64,000 nucleotides of DNA, taken from contig CAMYMU010000029.1 of assembly GCA_947259575.1 (NCBI GenBank), positions 1 through 64,000 on the forward strand. The letters are read 5' to 3'. Position numbers and translations under genes: made by a program. Below the pieces are notes generated by a model that saw only the letters and a program-made list of their open reading frames with translations, searched no databases and was not told where the DNA came from. Origin of the DNA: an uncultured Ectothiorhodospiraceae bacterium (GTDB taxonomy: Bacteria; Pseudomonadota; Gammaproteobacteria; UBA6429; Thiohalophilaceae). Positions 19,188 through 28,025 of this stretch are shown one piece after another (positions within the stretch are counted from its first letter, which is position 1; each line of letters opens with the position of its first letter).

Positions 19188-19607
19188 CTATTTTCGGCCG
19201 GGTTCATACTCCGTGTATTGTGGTAGCTCATCACAAATAACATCCCATTTGGCTTTCGAGGTGCTAAAGATATGCGCAGCAGGTCGCTCTGTTATATCTG
19301 ATTCAACAGTGCCTAACCGTATGCGCACTTGATCAGGCTGCGATTCCGATTTACTGAGGATGGGAGAACCGCAGGTGCGGCAAAAATATTTTGTCTGATC
19401 TGCGGATGACTTATAACCGGTAAGGTTATCTTGCCCGGTAATAAAGTTAAAGTCGCTGGCCTGAACAACGCCATTGGTAGCAAAGGCGCTACCTTGGGCT
19501 TTACGACAGCGTGAACAGTGACAGTAAACAATGTCCTGGATTCCGCCACTTATCTCAAACTTCACTGTTCCGCACAGGCAGCTACCTTTATACTTTGTTG
19601 CTTGCAT
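19188..19607 (-). CDS. GFA-family (CENP-V/GFA) zinc protein
   Basis: 139 aa with the zinc motifs GSCLCGTVKFEISG, YCHCSRCRKAQGSAF and YFCRTCGSPI, giving the CxC, CxxC and CxxC ligand sets of the glutathione-dependent formaldehyde-activating-like family (PF04828). Family members bind zinc, and some handle glutathione adducts; the name is not proof of a formaldehyde role. It stands alone, with 48 bp to the ATPase gene upstream on the same strand. Confidence 0.92.
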   Translation of the reverse strand: MQATKYKGSCLCGTVKFEISGGIQDIVYCHCSRCRKAQGSAFATNGVVQASDFNFITGQDNLTGYKSSADQTKYFCRTCGSPILSKSESQPDQVRIRLGTVESDITERPAAHIFSTSKAKWDVICDELPQYTEYEPGRK

Positions 19608-19654
19608 CGTGTTGTTCCTTTTTCTAAATTTTTATCCTTACTAGATAGTGTAAA

Positions 19655-22390
19655 TCAATGTTGCGTCATTGGAGCCATAGGACCCATCGGAAAATGCCGG
19701 CGAAAAGTTTTATGCGCTTCCATGACAACGAGTATGATCAGTGCAATCCCTAATAACTCGAGCCAATGTTCAATAGAGACCGGTTGAATATGTAGTACAT
19801 CGCTTATCCAGGGTGTATACATTGCACCAATATGAATCAGTTGTGCTGCTGCAGTACCAAAAAGTAATATCGGGTTTCGCAAGGGATTGTGTGTAAAAAT
19901 AGATCGCACTTCAGATCGACTGTTAAACACATGAATGTTTTCAAACAGCACCATCAGTAACATCGTTCCGTTACGAGCAGCATCAATGCTATAGCCACTA
20001 TGGATCAGCCATTGGAATACGATGAAGGCTGTAATACCAATCGTAAGTGCAGAGACAACGACACGTTCGATCATTAATCGGTTAAAAATAGTTTCGCCAG
20101 GAGAGCGTGGTGGTCGTTTCAGTTCATCACCTTCACCCGGTTCAAAGGCAAGCGCAACATCCTGGATACCATTGGTGACAAGATTTAGCCAAAGTAATTG
20201 AACGGCAAGTAACGGTAACGGTTGTCCTGTGAGCAATGCCAGAGTAAACAGAACTAGCTCGGCAGCGCCAGTAGAGATCAATAAAAAGATGACCTTTCTA
20301 ACATTGGCATAGGCAATGCGACCCTCTTCAACACCGGCAACCATCGACGCGAAATTATCATCGGCAAGGACTAAACTTGCTGTTTCACGCGCCACATCCG
20401 TACCACTCTTACCCATGGCAACGCCTACATGGGCCGCACGCAGAGCAGGTGCATCGTTGGCGCCATCACCACTAACCGCAACGAAATGACCTCCGCGTTG
20501 TAATGACTGAACGATATCGAGTTTTTGCCTGGGTTCAACTCGTGCAAAAACGTTAGCCCTGGCCGTGAGCTTATCTAGCTCCTCCTGAGTATTTGCCTGC
20601 TTGAGCTGCGGTCCCGTGACGATCTGATCAATGCTATCGGCCATACCAATTTGTTTGGCAATCGCCAGAGCAGTCAGTGGGTGATCACCTGTGAGCATGC
20701 TTACTTCTATACCGGCATCGCGGCATGATGTTATGGCATCTTTTGCCTCTTCTCTTAATGGGTCCATCATGCCAACCAGTCCTAACAAGGTTAGATCGTG
20801 TAATTGGTTTTCTGAGAATGTTTCATCTGCTCGCCCTGAGCCACTGGCCAGAGCCAGAACCCGATATCCTTGATCGGCAAGTTGATATGTATGTTCTGTC
20901 AGTCCCTGCGCGTCAATCGGTATGTCCCCATCAGGATCTGCCATCAGGGAACACATAGGCAATAGTTTTTCTAGTGCACCTTTAACAAAAATTATTTTTT
21001 CATTGTTTGATTCAGTATCCTGGTTAAGGCTGGCGGAATAAAGTTGCTCGGATTCAAATGAAATCGTATTTAATTCCTGGAAACGGGCGTTGGCCTCTGT
21101 TTTTACCATACCGGTTTTGTGTGCCATGATTAACAGCGCAACGTCTACAGCATCTCCCTGATTGACCCAACCACCATCGCGTCGTCCTAGAAAGGCATCA
21201 TTAGGTAACACTGATGCATAACATATACGAGTCAGTAGGGCAGTTTCCTTTTCAGATAATTTATCTTGTCCGGCTGTCACCGTGCCGGTGGGCTCTTTGC
21301 CTTCACCAGTGACATCAAGGGTCTTACCGTTTGTCATGATCAGTTTTTTGACCGTCAACTGATTCATGGTCAAAGTACCTGTCTTATCCGTTGCAATATA
21401 GGTGCAGGAGCCAAGAGCCTCGACTGCAATCAGGCGACGAATGATCACATTACGTTTAACCATGCGCCGCATACCAATGGCCAACGCAACTGTGATCGCA
21501 ACGGGGAGACCTTCAGGAATTGCCGAGACCGCAAGGGCAACGGCCAGTAACATGATCTCAGTCAGTGGGATATCTCTGAACAAGGCGACTCCGGCGAGAA
21601 CAAGGGCAGCAAGTCCGACCACGATCGCGACACGTTGTGTAAATCGTTCCATACGTATCAACAACGGTGCACTAGCTGGGCGACGGCTTAGTACCGTGGC
21701 AGCGATATGCCCGAGTTCTGATCGTTGTGCAGTGTCAACGACGATGCCCTGACCACGCCCACGACTCACCAGCGTACCCGCAAAGGCCATATTTAATCGG
21801 TCACCAAGATACGTTTCAGGGTCGTGTAAGCTAGTTGAATTTTTTAAGACATTGCTAGACTCACCTGTGAGTAATGATTCATCGACTTGTAGATCATTGC
21901 TGGTAAGCAGGCGTATGTCTGCGGGAATGCGATCGCCGGACTCAAGTAAAATAATATCACCGGGTACCAATTGTTCCGCATCTACTTCATAGTCCTCCGC
22001 ATCACGTAGGACACGGCAACGGACACTAACCAGTTTTTGCAAGGCGGTTGCAGCGCGTTGCGCGCTATGTTCCTGAGCTGTGCCTATCAGGGCGTTAATC
22101 AACAGGACTGCAGATATAAACATGGCATCGTGCCACTCTTGAATAAAAACAGAAAAAATAGCAGCTGCGACAAGTATATAAATAAGAGGGCTGACAAACT
22201 GGCGCAGAAAAATACGGAAAATTCCTGGCACTTTTGCGCGGGGTAGGGTGTTCAGGCCGAACTGTTCAAGGCGTTGATGGGCCTGTGCCTGTGTTAAGCC
22301 ATGGATGGAAGTTTGCAGATCTGCAAAAATTTCCTCTGCCGACCGCGCGTGTGGGCTGGTTACGTTTTCTCCTGGAACCTTAGTAGCCAT
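19655..22390 (-). CDS. P-type cation-transporting ATPase, type II (Ca2+/PMR1-like)
   Basis: 911 aa. An N-terminal cation ATPase domain (AEEIFADLQTSIHGLTQAQAHQRLEQFGLN) comes first. The actuator motif TGES is at 175-178, and PEGLP at 292-296 in helix M4. The phosphorylated Asp335 lies in DKTGTLT, and the hinge GDGANDAPAL follows. PEGLP and the overall length place it with type IIA/IID pumps (Ca2+ or Mn2+, possibly Na+), as opposed to heavy-metal P1B pumps, which have CPC. It acts in the inner membrane, exporting cations with ATP. No accessory metal-binding domain is present. The C-terminus ends in helices and a His/Met-rich tail. Confidence 0.93.
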   Translation of the reverse strand: MATKVPGENVTSPHARSAEEIFADLQTSIHGLTQAQAHQRLEQFGLNTLPRAKVPGIFRIFLRQFVSPLIYILVAAAIFSVFIQEWHDAMFISAVLLINALIGTAQEHSAQRAATALQKLVSVRCRVLRDAEDYEVDAEQLVPGDIILLESGDRIPADIRLLTSNDLQVDESLLTGESSNVLKNSTSLHDPETYLGDRLNMAFAGTLVSRGRGQGIVVDTAQRSELGHIAATVLSRRPASAPLLIRMERFTQRVAIVVGLAALVLAGVALFRDIPLTEIMLLAVALAVSAIPEGLPVAITVALAIGMRRMVKRNVIIRRLIAVEALGSCTYIATDKTGTLTMNQLTVKKLIMTNGKTLDVTGEGKEPTGTVTAGQDKLSEKETALLTRICYASVLPNDAFLGRRDGGWVNQGDAVDVALLIMAHKTGMVKTEANARFQELNTISFESEQLYSASLNQDTESNNEKIIFVKGALEKLLPMCSLMADPDGDIPIDAQGLTEHTYQLADQGYRVLALASGSGRADETFSENQLHDLTLLGLVGMMDPLREEAKDAITSCRDAGIEVSMLTGDHPLTALAIAKQIGMADSIDQIVTGPQLKQANTQEELDKLTARANVFARVEPRQKLDIVQSLQRGGHFVAVSGDGANDAPALRAAHVGVAMGKSGTDVARETASLVLADDNFASMVAGVEEGRIAYANVRKVIFLLISTGAAELVLFTLALLTGQPLPLLAVQLLWLNLVTNGIQDVALAFEPGEGDELKRPPRSPGETIFNRLMIERVVVSALTIGITAFIVFQWLIHSGYSIDAARNGTMLLMVLFENIHVFNSRSEVRSIFTHNPLRNPILLFGTAAAQLIHIGAMYTPWISDVLHIQPVSIEHWLELLGIALIILVVMEAHKTFRRHFPMGPMAPMTQH

Positions 22391-22450
22391 AACTGTGTTT
22401 TACCACCTGTGCAGAATGCGAGCAATGGGTTTACTCCAACTGAGTGTAGT

Positions 22451-23071
22451 TTAACGACGAGTAATTTTTGAGCGTAACCATTTAAAGGGTAACAGCATGG
22501 AAACATCTTTTTGGTACCGAATATAGCTTTCGCCAAACTCCATGACTAACTTTCGTTCCTCAAGTAGCGAACCGATAATCAAGTAAAGGCTAAATACAGA
22601 ATTTATCACTAGCGTCGCGATATCCAGAGGGCGCGACCAGAGGAGCAACAACAGGGCGGTATACCAGGGGTGTCGGACCAGACGGTGAATGCCGGAAGTA
22701 TCCAGGTCAGGTGTTGCTGCCATGCTTTGTCGTGACTCCGAGTCTTTTAGTTGGGCAAAACCAAAAAATCGTTGCGCATCGTATTTTTTGGCACCGAGTA
22801 AAAAGAAAATGATGCCAAGCGAAATAAATAATATTTGCAACACACGAAAATAGCCCTGCCATTCAAACAAAGGTTCGTCCTTAAGTGAGTGCTGATAAAC
22901 GATGATCGGTATCAGACTAACAACGGCCACAAAATTGAAAAACAAACGATAATAGCGGTAGGACGAACCCACATGCTTTTGCAATGTCCGGGTAACGCTA
23001 ACCGAGATCATCGCACTATGCAGTGCGCACCAGGCGATGGTTGCAAGAGCGAGTATTATATGAACGTTCAT
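22451..23071 (-). CDS. Isoprenylcysteine-methyltransferase-like / NnrU-like membrane protein
   Basis: 206 aa with five or so membrane helices. The signature is IHRLVRHPWYTALLLLLWSRPLD followed by LIIGSLLEERKLVMEFGESYIRYQKDVSMLLPF. RHPxY plus the EER..FG..Y..Y pattern is the cofactor region of the PEMT/ICMT superfamily. The substrate in bacteria is mostly unknown. The 60-bp gap to the ATPase gene suggests possible co-transcription. It starts at the ATG at 23069-23071. Confidence 0.8.
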   Translation of the reverse strand: MNVHIILALATIAWCALHSAMISVSVTRTLQKHVGSSYRYYRLFFNFVAVVSLIPIIVYQHSLKDEPLFEWQGYFRVLQILFISLGIIFFLLGAKKYDAQRFFGFAQLKDSESRQSMAATPDLDTSGIHRLVRHPWYTALLLLLWSRPLDIATLVINSVFSLYLIIGSLLEERKLVMEFGESYIRYQKDVSMLLPFKWLRSKITRR

Positions 23072-23188
23072 AACTATAGTTTACAAGGCTTAGTTTTGGT
23101 TAATAAGAAATTCGAATTCACGTAGTAAGTTTAATAGTGGCCGCGCTTCTTCCATAATGCTGAGCTCAAGTGGTCAATCATCAGGACA

Positions 23189-24232
23189 TTAAAATAATTC
23201 AATATCATCTTGAATATCTCGCGACTTAACCAGCCCAGCCTTTGTTAATTCATTGTAATTACAAACCTGATTGCGACCGTGTTCTTTGGCGTAGTAGAGA
23301 GCCTGGTCAGCATGTTCTAGTAAAGTGGTAGTGTGTTCATATTTGCCAATGGGAACCATGCCAATGCTAACAGTTGCTGTTCCGACCTGAGGAAAATTAA
23401 ATGATTCTAATTTCTGTCTAAAGCGCTCAAATACGATAAATGCGTCAGACTCGGTGGCGGGCGCAAGCACTACGACAAATTCCTCGCCGCCGTAACGAAA
23501 CAATAAATCATTGGCTCTGAACGACTGCTTCATAAGGTCAGAAAAAATCAGTAATACCTCATCACCATAGATGTGTCCAAAGTTGTCATTGATGGATTTG
23601 AAACGGTCTATGTCGAGGATGCCGACCCAATGATGCTTGTCTTCTTTTTTGTCGGTTCGGCGCTCTTCACTAGAAAATGGAACGGATTTGTTTTCGATAT
23701 CGAGGATGAGCTCAGATAGCTGGGCATCAAAGGTTTTTCTGTTTAGAAGTCCTGTCAACGTGTCATGTTCATTGTCCGAGATGATCGCAAGAAAGTTGCT
23801 ATAGATTTGTACAAAGCCTTTTATGAGTTTTTCAGAATTGGCGGTATTGTTATGCCCATATATATCCAGAATGCCAGTCACATCATTGTTAACGATAATA
23901 GGGAACATAATTCGATTCGAATTATTGATCACCTCTGTAATGATTTCCCTACTATTTATACATCGAGTCGCCACGTCATCTTGTAGGACATATTGTTCAC
24001 CTTGTTGGTTTGGGAGTAGTTGTAAATTGTCATGGATGACGCTTATGGGGATTGATTCAGCGATTTCCAAATGCTTACCGTCAGACCCACGAGGTATTTG
24101 TAGACAATACATTACATCAAAGTCGATAAGGCTTGATAAAACCTCAAACAATACCTTTATGAGCGAACGTTTATCGCGCTCCTCAGTTATATGAATAACA
24201 GATTCAAGTAGATTTTCTTCAGCTGAAGACAT
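23189..24232 (-). CDS. Diguanylate cyclase with GAF-like sensor
   Basis: About 347 aa. Residues 1-150 look like a GAF-type sensor (ITEERDKRSLIKVLFEVLSSL...VLQDD...MFPIIVNNDVTGILDIYG). This is followed by a GGDEF domain with DTLTGLLNRKTFD, GILDIDRFKSINDNFGHIYGDEVL and the active-site RYGGEEFVVVL. GGEEF is a functional variant for c-di-GMP synthesis. No membrane helix is seen, so it is cytoplasmic. The ATG at 24232 is preferred over the TTG two codons upstream. Nothing around it shows its target process. Confidence 0.93.
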   Translation of the reverse strand: MSSAEENLLESVIHITEERDKRSLIKVLFEVLSSLIDFDVMYCLQIPRGSDGKHLEIAESIPISVIHDNLQLLPNQQGEQYVLQDDVATRCINSREIITEVINNSNRIMFPIIVNNDVTGILDIYGHNNTANSEKLIKGFVQIYSNFLAIISDNEHDTLTGLLNRKTFDAQLSELILDIENKSVPFSSEERRTDKKEDKHHWVGILDIDRFKSINDNFGHIYGDEVLLIFSDLMKQSFRANDLLFRYGGEEFVVVLAPATESDAFIVFERFRQKLESFNFPQVGTATVSIGMVPIGKYEHTTTLLEHADQALYYAKEHGRNQVCNYNELTKAGLVKSRDIQDDIELF

Positions 24233-24294
24233 GATCAACCTTTGGCTAGAATTTATATTATCCGTTGGTTATTACTTTAGCATAAAACAATCGT

Positions 24295-24441
24295 TCACGA
24301 TTTAAAGCGAAAACGTGGCAGGCTGATGTTGTATCGAATCGCAAGTAACCGCCCTAAAAATATACTTGAGCCGGCAATGACAGTAGCGAGTATCACATTC
24401 TGCCCAAGATAGATCAGTCCAATAAAAAGTATAGTACCCTG
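24295..24441 (-). pseudogene. C-terminal remnant of a TRIC/UPF0126 (YicG-like) membrane channel
   Basis: A 48-codon frame with no start codon. It begins right after an in-frame stop and ends with TGA at 24295-24297. The translation LFIGLIYLGQNVILATVIAG, then FLGRLLAIRYNISLPRFRF, matches the last transmembrane helix and the typical RLLAIRxxxxLPxF tail of UPF0126/TRIC-family proteins. The family is about 200 aa, so roughly three quarters of the gene is missing. It lies in the 276-bp gap between the GGDEF and DUF1801 genes, where nothing else is seen. Confidence 0.6.
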
Positions 24442-24508
24442 TTATCGGTCTGTTAATCCAGGCACTGATACTAACCAACACATAATAAGTGTTAGTAATA
24501 TAGTGTAC

Positions 24509-24928
24509 TCAAACACCCAGCATCGGGAGGTGTTTACGTTGGTGATAGGTAAGCGACAGGAAAATACAGTGCTTCAATTCATTAACAGGGATGGTATCGT
24601 TTTTATGGAACACAATGGCACGATTACCTTCAAACTCGAGAATATCACTGTATAACTCACGAAACGTCTCAACCAGCCTGGTTTTGCAATGAAAATACAT
24701 CGCGTATTGATCTGGGTGCGTTTTTTTCCAGGCTATTCTGATGGTGCTGCCAGTTTTGCTCAGGAAACTGGGTTCTCCCCACTTTAGTGTTTCCCTTAGC
24801 TCAGTGATCTCTTTTGTTTCTGCGGCAGTCTCAAGAATTAATTGCCTAAGCGTGAGCAAAAGATTGCGCATCTGAGTTGGATAACTCTTGTAAACTTGTG
24901 CGACCTCTGGGTTAGTGATAGTAGGCAT
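24509..24928 (-). CDS. DUF1801 (YdhG-like) protein
   Basis: 139 aa. The pattern YPTQMRNLLLTLRQLILETA, ELRETLKWGEPSFLSKTGSTIRIAWKK, YAMYFHCKTRLVETFRELY and ILEFEGNRAIVFHKNDTIPV matches the DUF1801/YdhG fold (PF08818), small cytoplasmic proteins distantly like the SufE-type or phage-type YdhG fold, with no fixed function. It sits 56 bp from the next leftward gene. There are no cysteines near the conserved block apart from one or two. It starts at the ATG at 24926-24928. Confidence 0.85.
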   Translation of the reverse strand: MPTITNPEVAQVYKSYPTQMRNLLLTLRQLILETAAETKEITELRETLKWGEPSFLSKTGSTIRIAWKKTHPDQYAMYFHCKTRLVETFRELYSDILEFEGNRAIVFHKNDTIPVNELKHCIFLSLTYHQRKHLPMLGV

Positions 24929-24984
24929 CGTAAAAATAAAAAACTTTTATCGTCGCTTCAAGCGTATATCAACTTGGTTAAAAT

Positions 24985-25329
24985 CTATTCCGCTAAAAGA
25001 ATCACGTTCGTCTCAGCGGTGCTTTTATTTATATCAACCTGTACTTCACAGTACTCGCTTTGTTCATCAGCAGGTGTTGGGTCGTCGGCGCAATTACAGC
25101 CAGCAATAATACCGGTGTAAAAGATGCCTACTTTGGCACGGATAAAGTCAGCTTGCTCCGCTACATTCATGATCACTACACTAAGTTTGTCATCCATTGC
25201 ATAGCTGCTCGATGATAGTCCTTGCTGTAAGGGCAGGTCTTTCACGCCTAATTGTTCAATTTCCTGCTTAAGCTTATCCTTAAAATCAGGGGTTCCCCAG
25301 CCATTTAATGCTTTAGTAAGTCTAATCAT
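24985..25329 (-). CDS. Conserved-looking hypothetical protein, acidic C-terminus
   Basis: 114 aa, family not recognised. The first part is a mixed helix/strand segment (LTKALNGWGTPDFKDKLKQEIEQLG..). The middle reads SSSSYAMDDKLSVVIMNVAEQADFIRAKVGIFYTGIIAGCNCADDPTP, with two cysteines two apart, then YCEVQVDINK. No signal peptide or membrane helix is seen. The small size and isolated position between DUF1801 and the GltS fusion give no functional hint. The frame lacks stops and starts with a plain ATG, so it is probably real. Confidence 0.65.
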   Translation of the reverse strand: MIRLTKALNGWGTPDFKDKLKQEIEQLGVKDLPLQQGLSSSSYAMDDKLSVVIMNVAEQADFIRAKVGIFYTGIIAGCNCADDPTPADEQSEYCEVQVDINKSTAETNVILLAE

Positions 25330-25362
25330 TGGTAAGCCAGAAAATTTGTAATAACCACTTTG

Positions 25363-26916
25363 TTATACATCGTTAAGTGAATTTACAAATCCAGAATATC
25401 TTACCCCCGATAGCAACGCCATTTCACGCTGCCAGCTTGCAAGATCATCTTTATTAAATTGGTTTAATGCATCGTGGCCACAGGCGCGTGCCATGACTTG
25501 CATGAGCTCAGTAGACGCTTTAAAGAAATTATTCAATTGTGTAGCAGATGTCTTTATATCCAACTTTTGTCGCAGTTCCTCTTTCTGGGTAGCGATACCG
25601 GCAGGACAGTTGTTTGTGTTACACATTCTCGCCGCGACACAGCCAATCGCCTGCATGGCACTATTCGAGATAGCGATTCCATCAGCACCTAATGCCAAGG
25701 CTTTTACAAAATCAATCGGGACGCGTAAACCACCGGTGATGATTAACGTAACTCGACCACTGGCACCTTGTTCATCTAAGTATCGACGCGCACGCGCAAG
25801 GGCAGGAATGGTGGGTACACTAATATGATTCCTGAACATTTCAGGGGCTGCACCTGTGCCGCCACCTCGACCGTCTAAGATTATGTAATCAGCACTTGCA
25901 TCCAAAGCAAACTGTATATCTTTTTCAATATGATTAGCACTCAGTTTGAAACCAATGGGAATACCACCTGATATCTCCCTAACGCGATCGGCAAATTTTT
26001 TGTAATCCTGCACCGTTGAGAGATCTTTAAAGGTAGGTGGCGAGATAGCGGGTTGACCTTCGGCTATCCCGCGCACAGTGGATATTTTTCCCTTGTTTTT
26101 ATTGCCAGGGAGGTGTCCTCCGGTACCCGTTTTGGCACCTTGGCCCCCCTTAAAGTGAAAAGCCTGAACCTTCTTCAATAGTTCTTCTTTATAACCGAAT
26201 TGCGCACTGGCAAGTTCATAAAAGTAGCGGGAATTTTCGGCTTGCTCCTCGGGCAACATACCGCCTTCGCCCGAACATATTCCGGTGCCTGCCAATTCTG
26301 CACCTCTTGCTAAGGCGATTTTGGCTTCTTCAGATAATGCGCCAAAACTCATGTCGGATACAAATAAAGGTAGCTTCAAGGTTAATGGTTTCCTGGCTTG
26401 TGGTCCTATCACCAGTTCCGTAGCGACGGCTTGATTTTCCATTAACGGTTTAGTTGCCATTTGGGCAACCATCAGCTGTAAATCATCCCAATGTGGTAAT
26501 TCATGACGAGGCACGCCCATCGAAGTCATTGGACCATGATGACCCATCGTCGTCAGGCCTTCTTTGGCTAACTGGTGAATAAACTCAACAGTGGGTTCTT
26601 CCTTTGTTGAAACGGCAACGGGAACCTCCGAAGTTTGTGAGCCGAGGCCAGGACCCTCAGTACCGATCTGTTCATCAGAAAATTTCTGGTGTGTTCCATC
26701 ACAATAAGGTCGGTTAGCACTATGCTTGCAAGCACATAGATATGCATCGCCATCTTCTTCAGCAACAATTACTTTGGGTGTAAATGTGGTTCCAACATGT
26801 GAGCCATCACAAAAAGGCTGACTTTTAGATCGTCCACAGGTACAAAAATGATATTCCTCACCTTTAGACAAGCTGACTTTAGCAGGTTTGTTATCTGCAA
26901 TAATGGGATTACTCAT
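25363..26916 (-). CDS. Double-CDGSH Fe-S / FMN glutamate-synthase-like fusion protein
   Basis: About 517 aa. The N-terminal ~75 residues hold two CDGSH-type motifs, CTCGRSKSQPFCDGSH and CACKHSANRPYCDGTH, each with the three Cys and one His that hold a [2Fe-2S] cluster. Residues ~150-500 form a glutamate-synthase FMN-binding barrel: SDMSFGALSEEAKIALARGAELAG, GGQGAKTGTGG, ILDGRGGGTGAAPEMF and CNTNNCPAGIATQ. The GltS glutaminase domain is absent, so it is an FMN oxidoreductase of unknown substrate fed by CDGSH electrons (inference). The ATG at 26916 with AAGGAA upstream is chosen over a TTG two codons earlier. Its promoter region abuts the decayed end of the integron array. Confidence 0.88.
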   Translation of the reverse strand: MSNPIIADNKPAKVSLSKGEEYHFCTCGRSKSQPFCDGSHVGTTFTPKVIVAEEDGDAYLCACKHSANRPYCDGTHQKFSDEQIGTEGPGLGSQTSEVPVAVSTKEEPTVEFIHQLAKEGLTTMGHHGPMTSMGVPRHELPHWDDLQLMVAQMATKPLMENQAVATELVIGPQARKPLTLKLPLFVSDMSFGALSEEAKIALARGAELAGTGICSGEGGMLPEEQAENSRYFYELASAQFGYKEELLKKVQAFHFKGGQGAKTGTGGHLPGNKNKGKISTVRGIAEGQPAISPPTFKDLSTVQDYKKFADRVREISGGIPIGFKLSANHIEKDIQFALDASADYIILDGRGGGTGAAPEMFRNHISVPTIPALARARRYLDEQGASGRVTLIITGGLRVPIDFVKALALGADGIAISNSAMQAIGCVAARMCNTNNCPAGIATQKEELRQKLDIKTSATQLNNFFKASTELMQVMARACGHDALNQFNKDDLASWQREMALLSGVRYSGFVNSLNDV

Positions 26917-26944
26917 AACCAATTCCTTTCGCTATGTATCAATT

Positions 26945-27022
26945 TGGTATCGATTGAGGTAAGTGGCACAACAAAAACAGCGAAGCTGATGTGTGTTCAC
27001 GAACTTAAACGACTTATTAGCT
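26945..27022 (-). repeat. attC 1 (distal, decayed)
   Basis: Follows the NUDIX stop. The hairpin half AACAGCGAAGCTG is retained. The right core ATTAGCT (plus strand) is 5/7 complementary to the cassette start GTTAGAT. The outer R' core has lost GTT (GGTATCG on the plus strand), so the site has probably decayed as a recombination target. Confidence 0.7.
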
Positions 27023-27418
27023 CAAAGCAGGCTTAATATATTGAAATGCGCGTTTGTGAACCTCTTTCCAGCTGTCGTCTAGCGGGCTATTCAATGGTTG
27101 CCAGAAAAAGCTAAATATGTGGCCACCATCGTCTTTAGTATCAAAATTCCACACATCTGGCAGTACATCTTCGTAGTGCATCAGGCAAAATCCCCAGACC
27201 TGATTTTTGAAATTTGAATCCCAGATTCCTAGTTGTCTCACCGCCTGTGCCTGAATTCCTGATTCTTCTTCCAGTTCCCGGATACAGGCATTCTCAAGAT
27301 GTTCTCCTTTATTTATTCCACCTTTTACCAGTTGTTTGCTGCCATTGGGGTGTTTGAAAGCAAGCAATTCAAGCTCATTATTATGGTTTCTTAAAACGAT
27401 AGGGCAGGCTCTATTCAT
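27017..27418 (-). CDS. NUDIX hydrolase (integron cassette 1)
   Basis: 133 aa with a full Nudix box GINKGEHLENACIRELEEESGI (about residues 34-55): G, five residues, E, seven residues, REL, EE, SG. The enzyme should cleave a nucleoside-diphosphate-linked compound using Mg2+; the substrate is unknown. No signal peptide is seen. Its stop lies inside attC 1, as is usual for cassette genes. The start at the ATG is 57 bp inside the cassette boundary at attC 2. It is the oldest-looking cassette in the array. Confidence 0.9.
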   Translation of the reverse strand: MNRACPIVLRNHNNELELLAFKHPNGSKQLVKGGINKGEHLENACIRELEEESGIQAQAVRQLGIWDSNFKNQVWGFCLMHYEDVLPDVWNFDTKDDGGHIFSFFWQPLNSPLDDSWKEVHKRAFQYIKPALS

Positions 27419-27474
27419 AGTTCTGTACCATCAAGTGACTGAGGCGATTATTTTAACATCCATTTTGTACAGGA

Positions 27475-27549
27475 ATCTAACGTTTGAGCAAAGTGGCCCA
27501 GCAAACCGCGCAGCAGTCTAGTCTCCGCGTGCAGGACGAATTGTTTTAT
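27475..27549 (-). repeat. attC 2
   Basis: The R' core is GTTAGAT on the minus strand (ATCTAAC at 27475-27481), a perfect GTTRRRY. The far core at 27543-27549 (GTTTTAT) is only 4/7 complementary to the VOC cassette's own start GTTCTGA. The central hairpin is altered (CGCGCAGCAG). Confidence 0.75.
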
Positions 27550-27926
27550 CCACCCTCAGCGGGTGTCATTAAATGCGCGATAGTGCCCATTGGGTCAGAT
27601 ACTATACAAATACGACCTACATCTGGAATATCATGAGGAGCTACCAATACCTTCCCGCCAAGTTCCGGAGTACGTCTAGCGCAATCGTCAACATCCTCTA
27701 CAGCAATGTATGAATGCCAATAGGGGGCTTTCCCAGGTGTGTCTGGAGTGGGATTCATCATTCCTGCGATATCTTCCCCATCTTTCTGGAACAGTGTGTA
27801 AGTACCATACTCGCCAGCGTCAACTTCCTTAGTGCTCCAGCCCATCAATTCATTAAAGAATACACCACTTTTCTTCTGATCGGATGTAACAAGTTCGTGC
27901 CAGATAAAAGGACTTTGAATTACCAT
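27546..27926 (-). CDS. VOC/glyoxalase-family protein (integron cassette 2)
   Basis: About 126 aa. HELVTSDQKKSGVFFNELMGWSTKEVD, GTYTLFQKDGEDIAGMMNP, PYWHSYIAVEDVDDCARRTPELGGKVL and SDPMGTIAHLMTP form the paired beta-alpha-beta-beta-beta modules of the vicinal-oxygen-chelate fold (PF00903). The protein resembles the 27-kDa antigen/glyoxalase-like group, with metal ligands H and E less certain. The start at the ATG at 27926 is strongly supported by AGGAGG seven bases upstream; an upstream ATG would run through attC 3. The stop abuts attC 2. Confidence 0.9.
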   Translation of the reverse strand: MVIQSPFIWHELVTSDQKKSGVFFNELMGWSTKEVDAGEYGTYTLFQKDGEDIAGMMNPTPDTPGKAPYWHSYIAVEDVDDCARRTPELGGKVLVAPHDIPDVGRICIVSDPMGTIAHLMTPAEGG

Positions 27927-27949
27927 TATATCCTCCTGAATATTTTGAA

Positions 27950-28025
27950 TCAGAACGTTTGAGTTAAGTGGCGCTATAAACAATGAAGCTACATAGTACC
28001 CGCTGACTTGAATAAATTGTTATCC
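27950..28025 (-). repeat. attC 3
   Basis: Scaffold AACGTTTGAGTTAAGTGGCGC at the left, and CTTGAATAAATTGTTAT at the right. R' is GTTCTGA on the minus strand. R'' GGATAAC is 5/7 complementary to its cassette start GTTATTA at attC 4. Confidence 0.8.
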
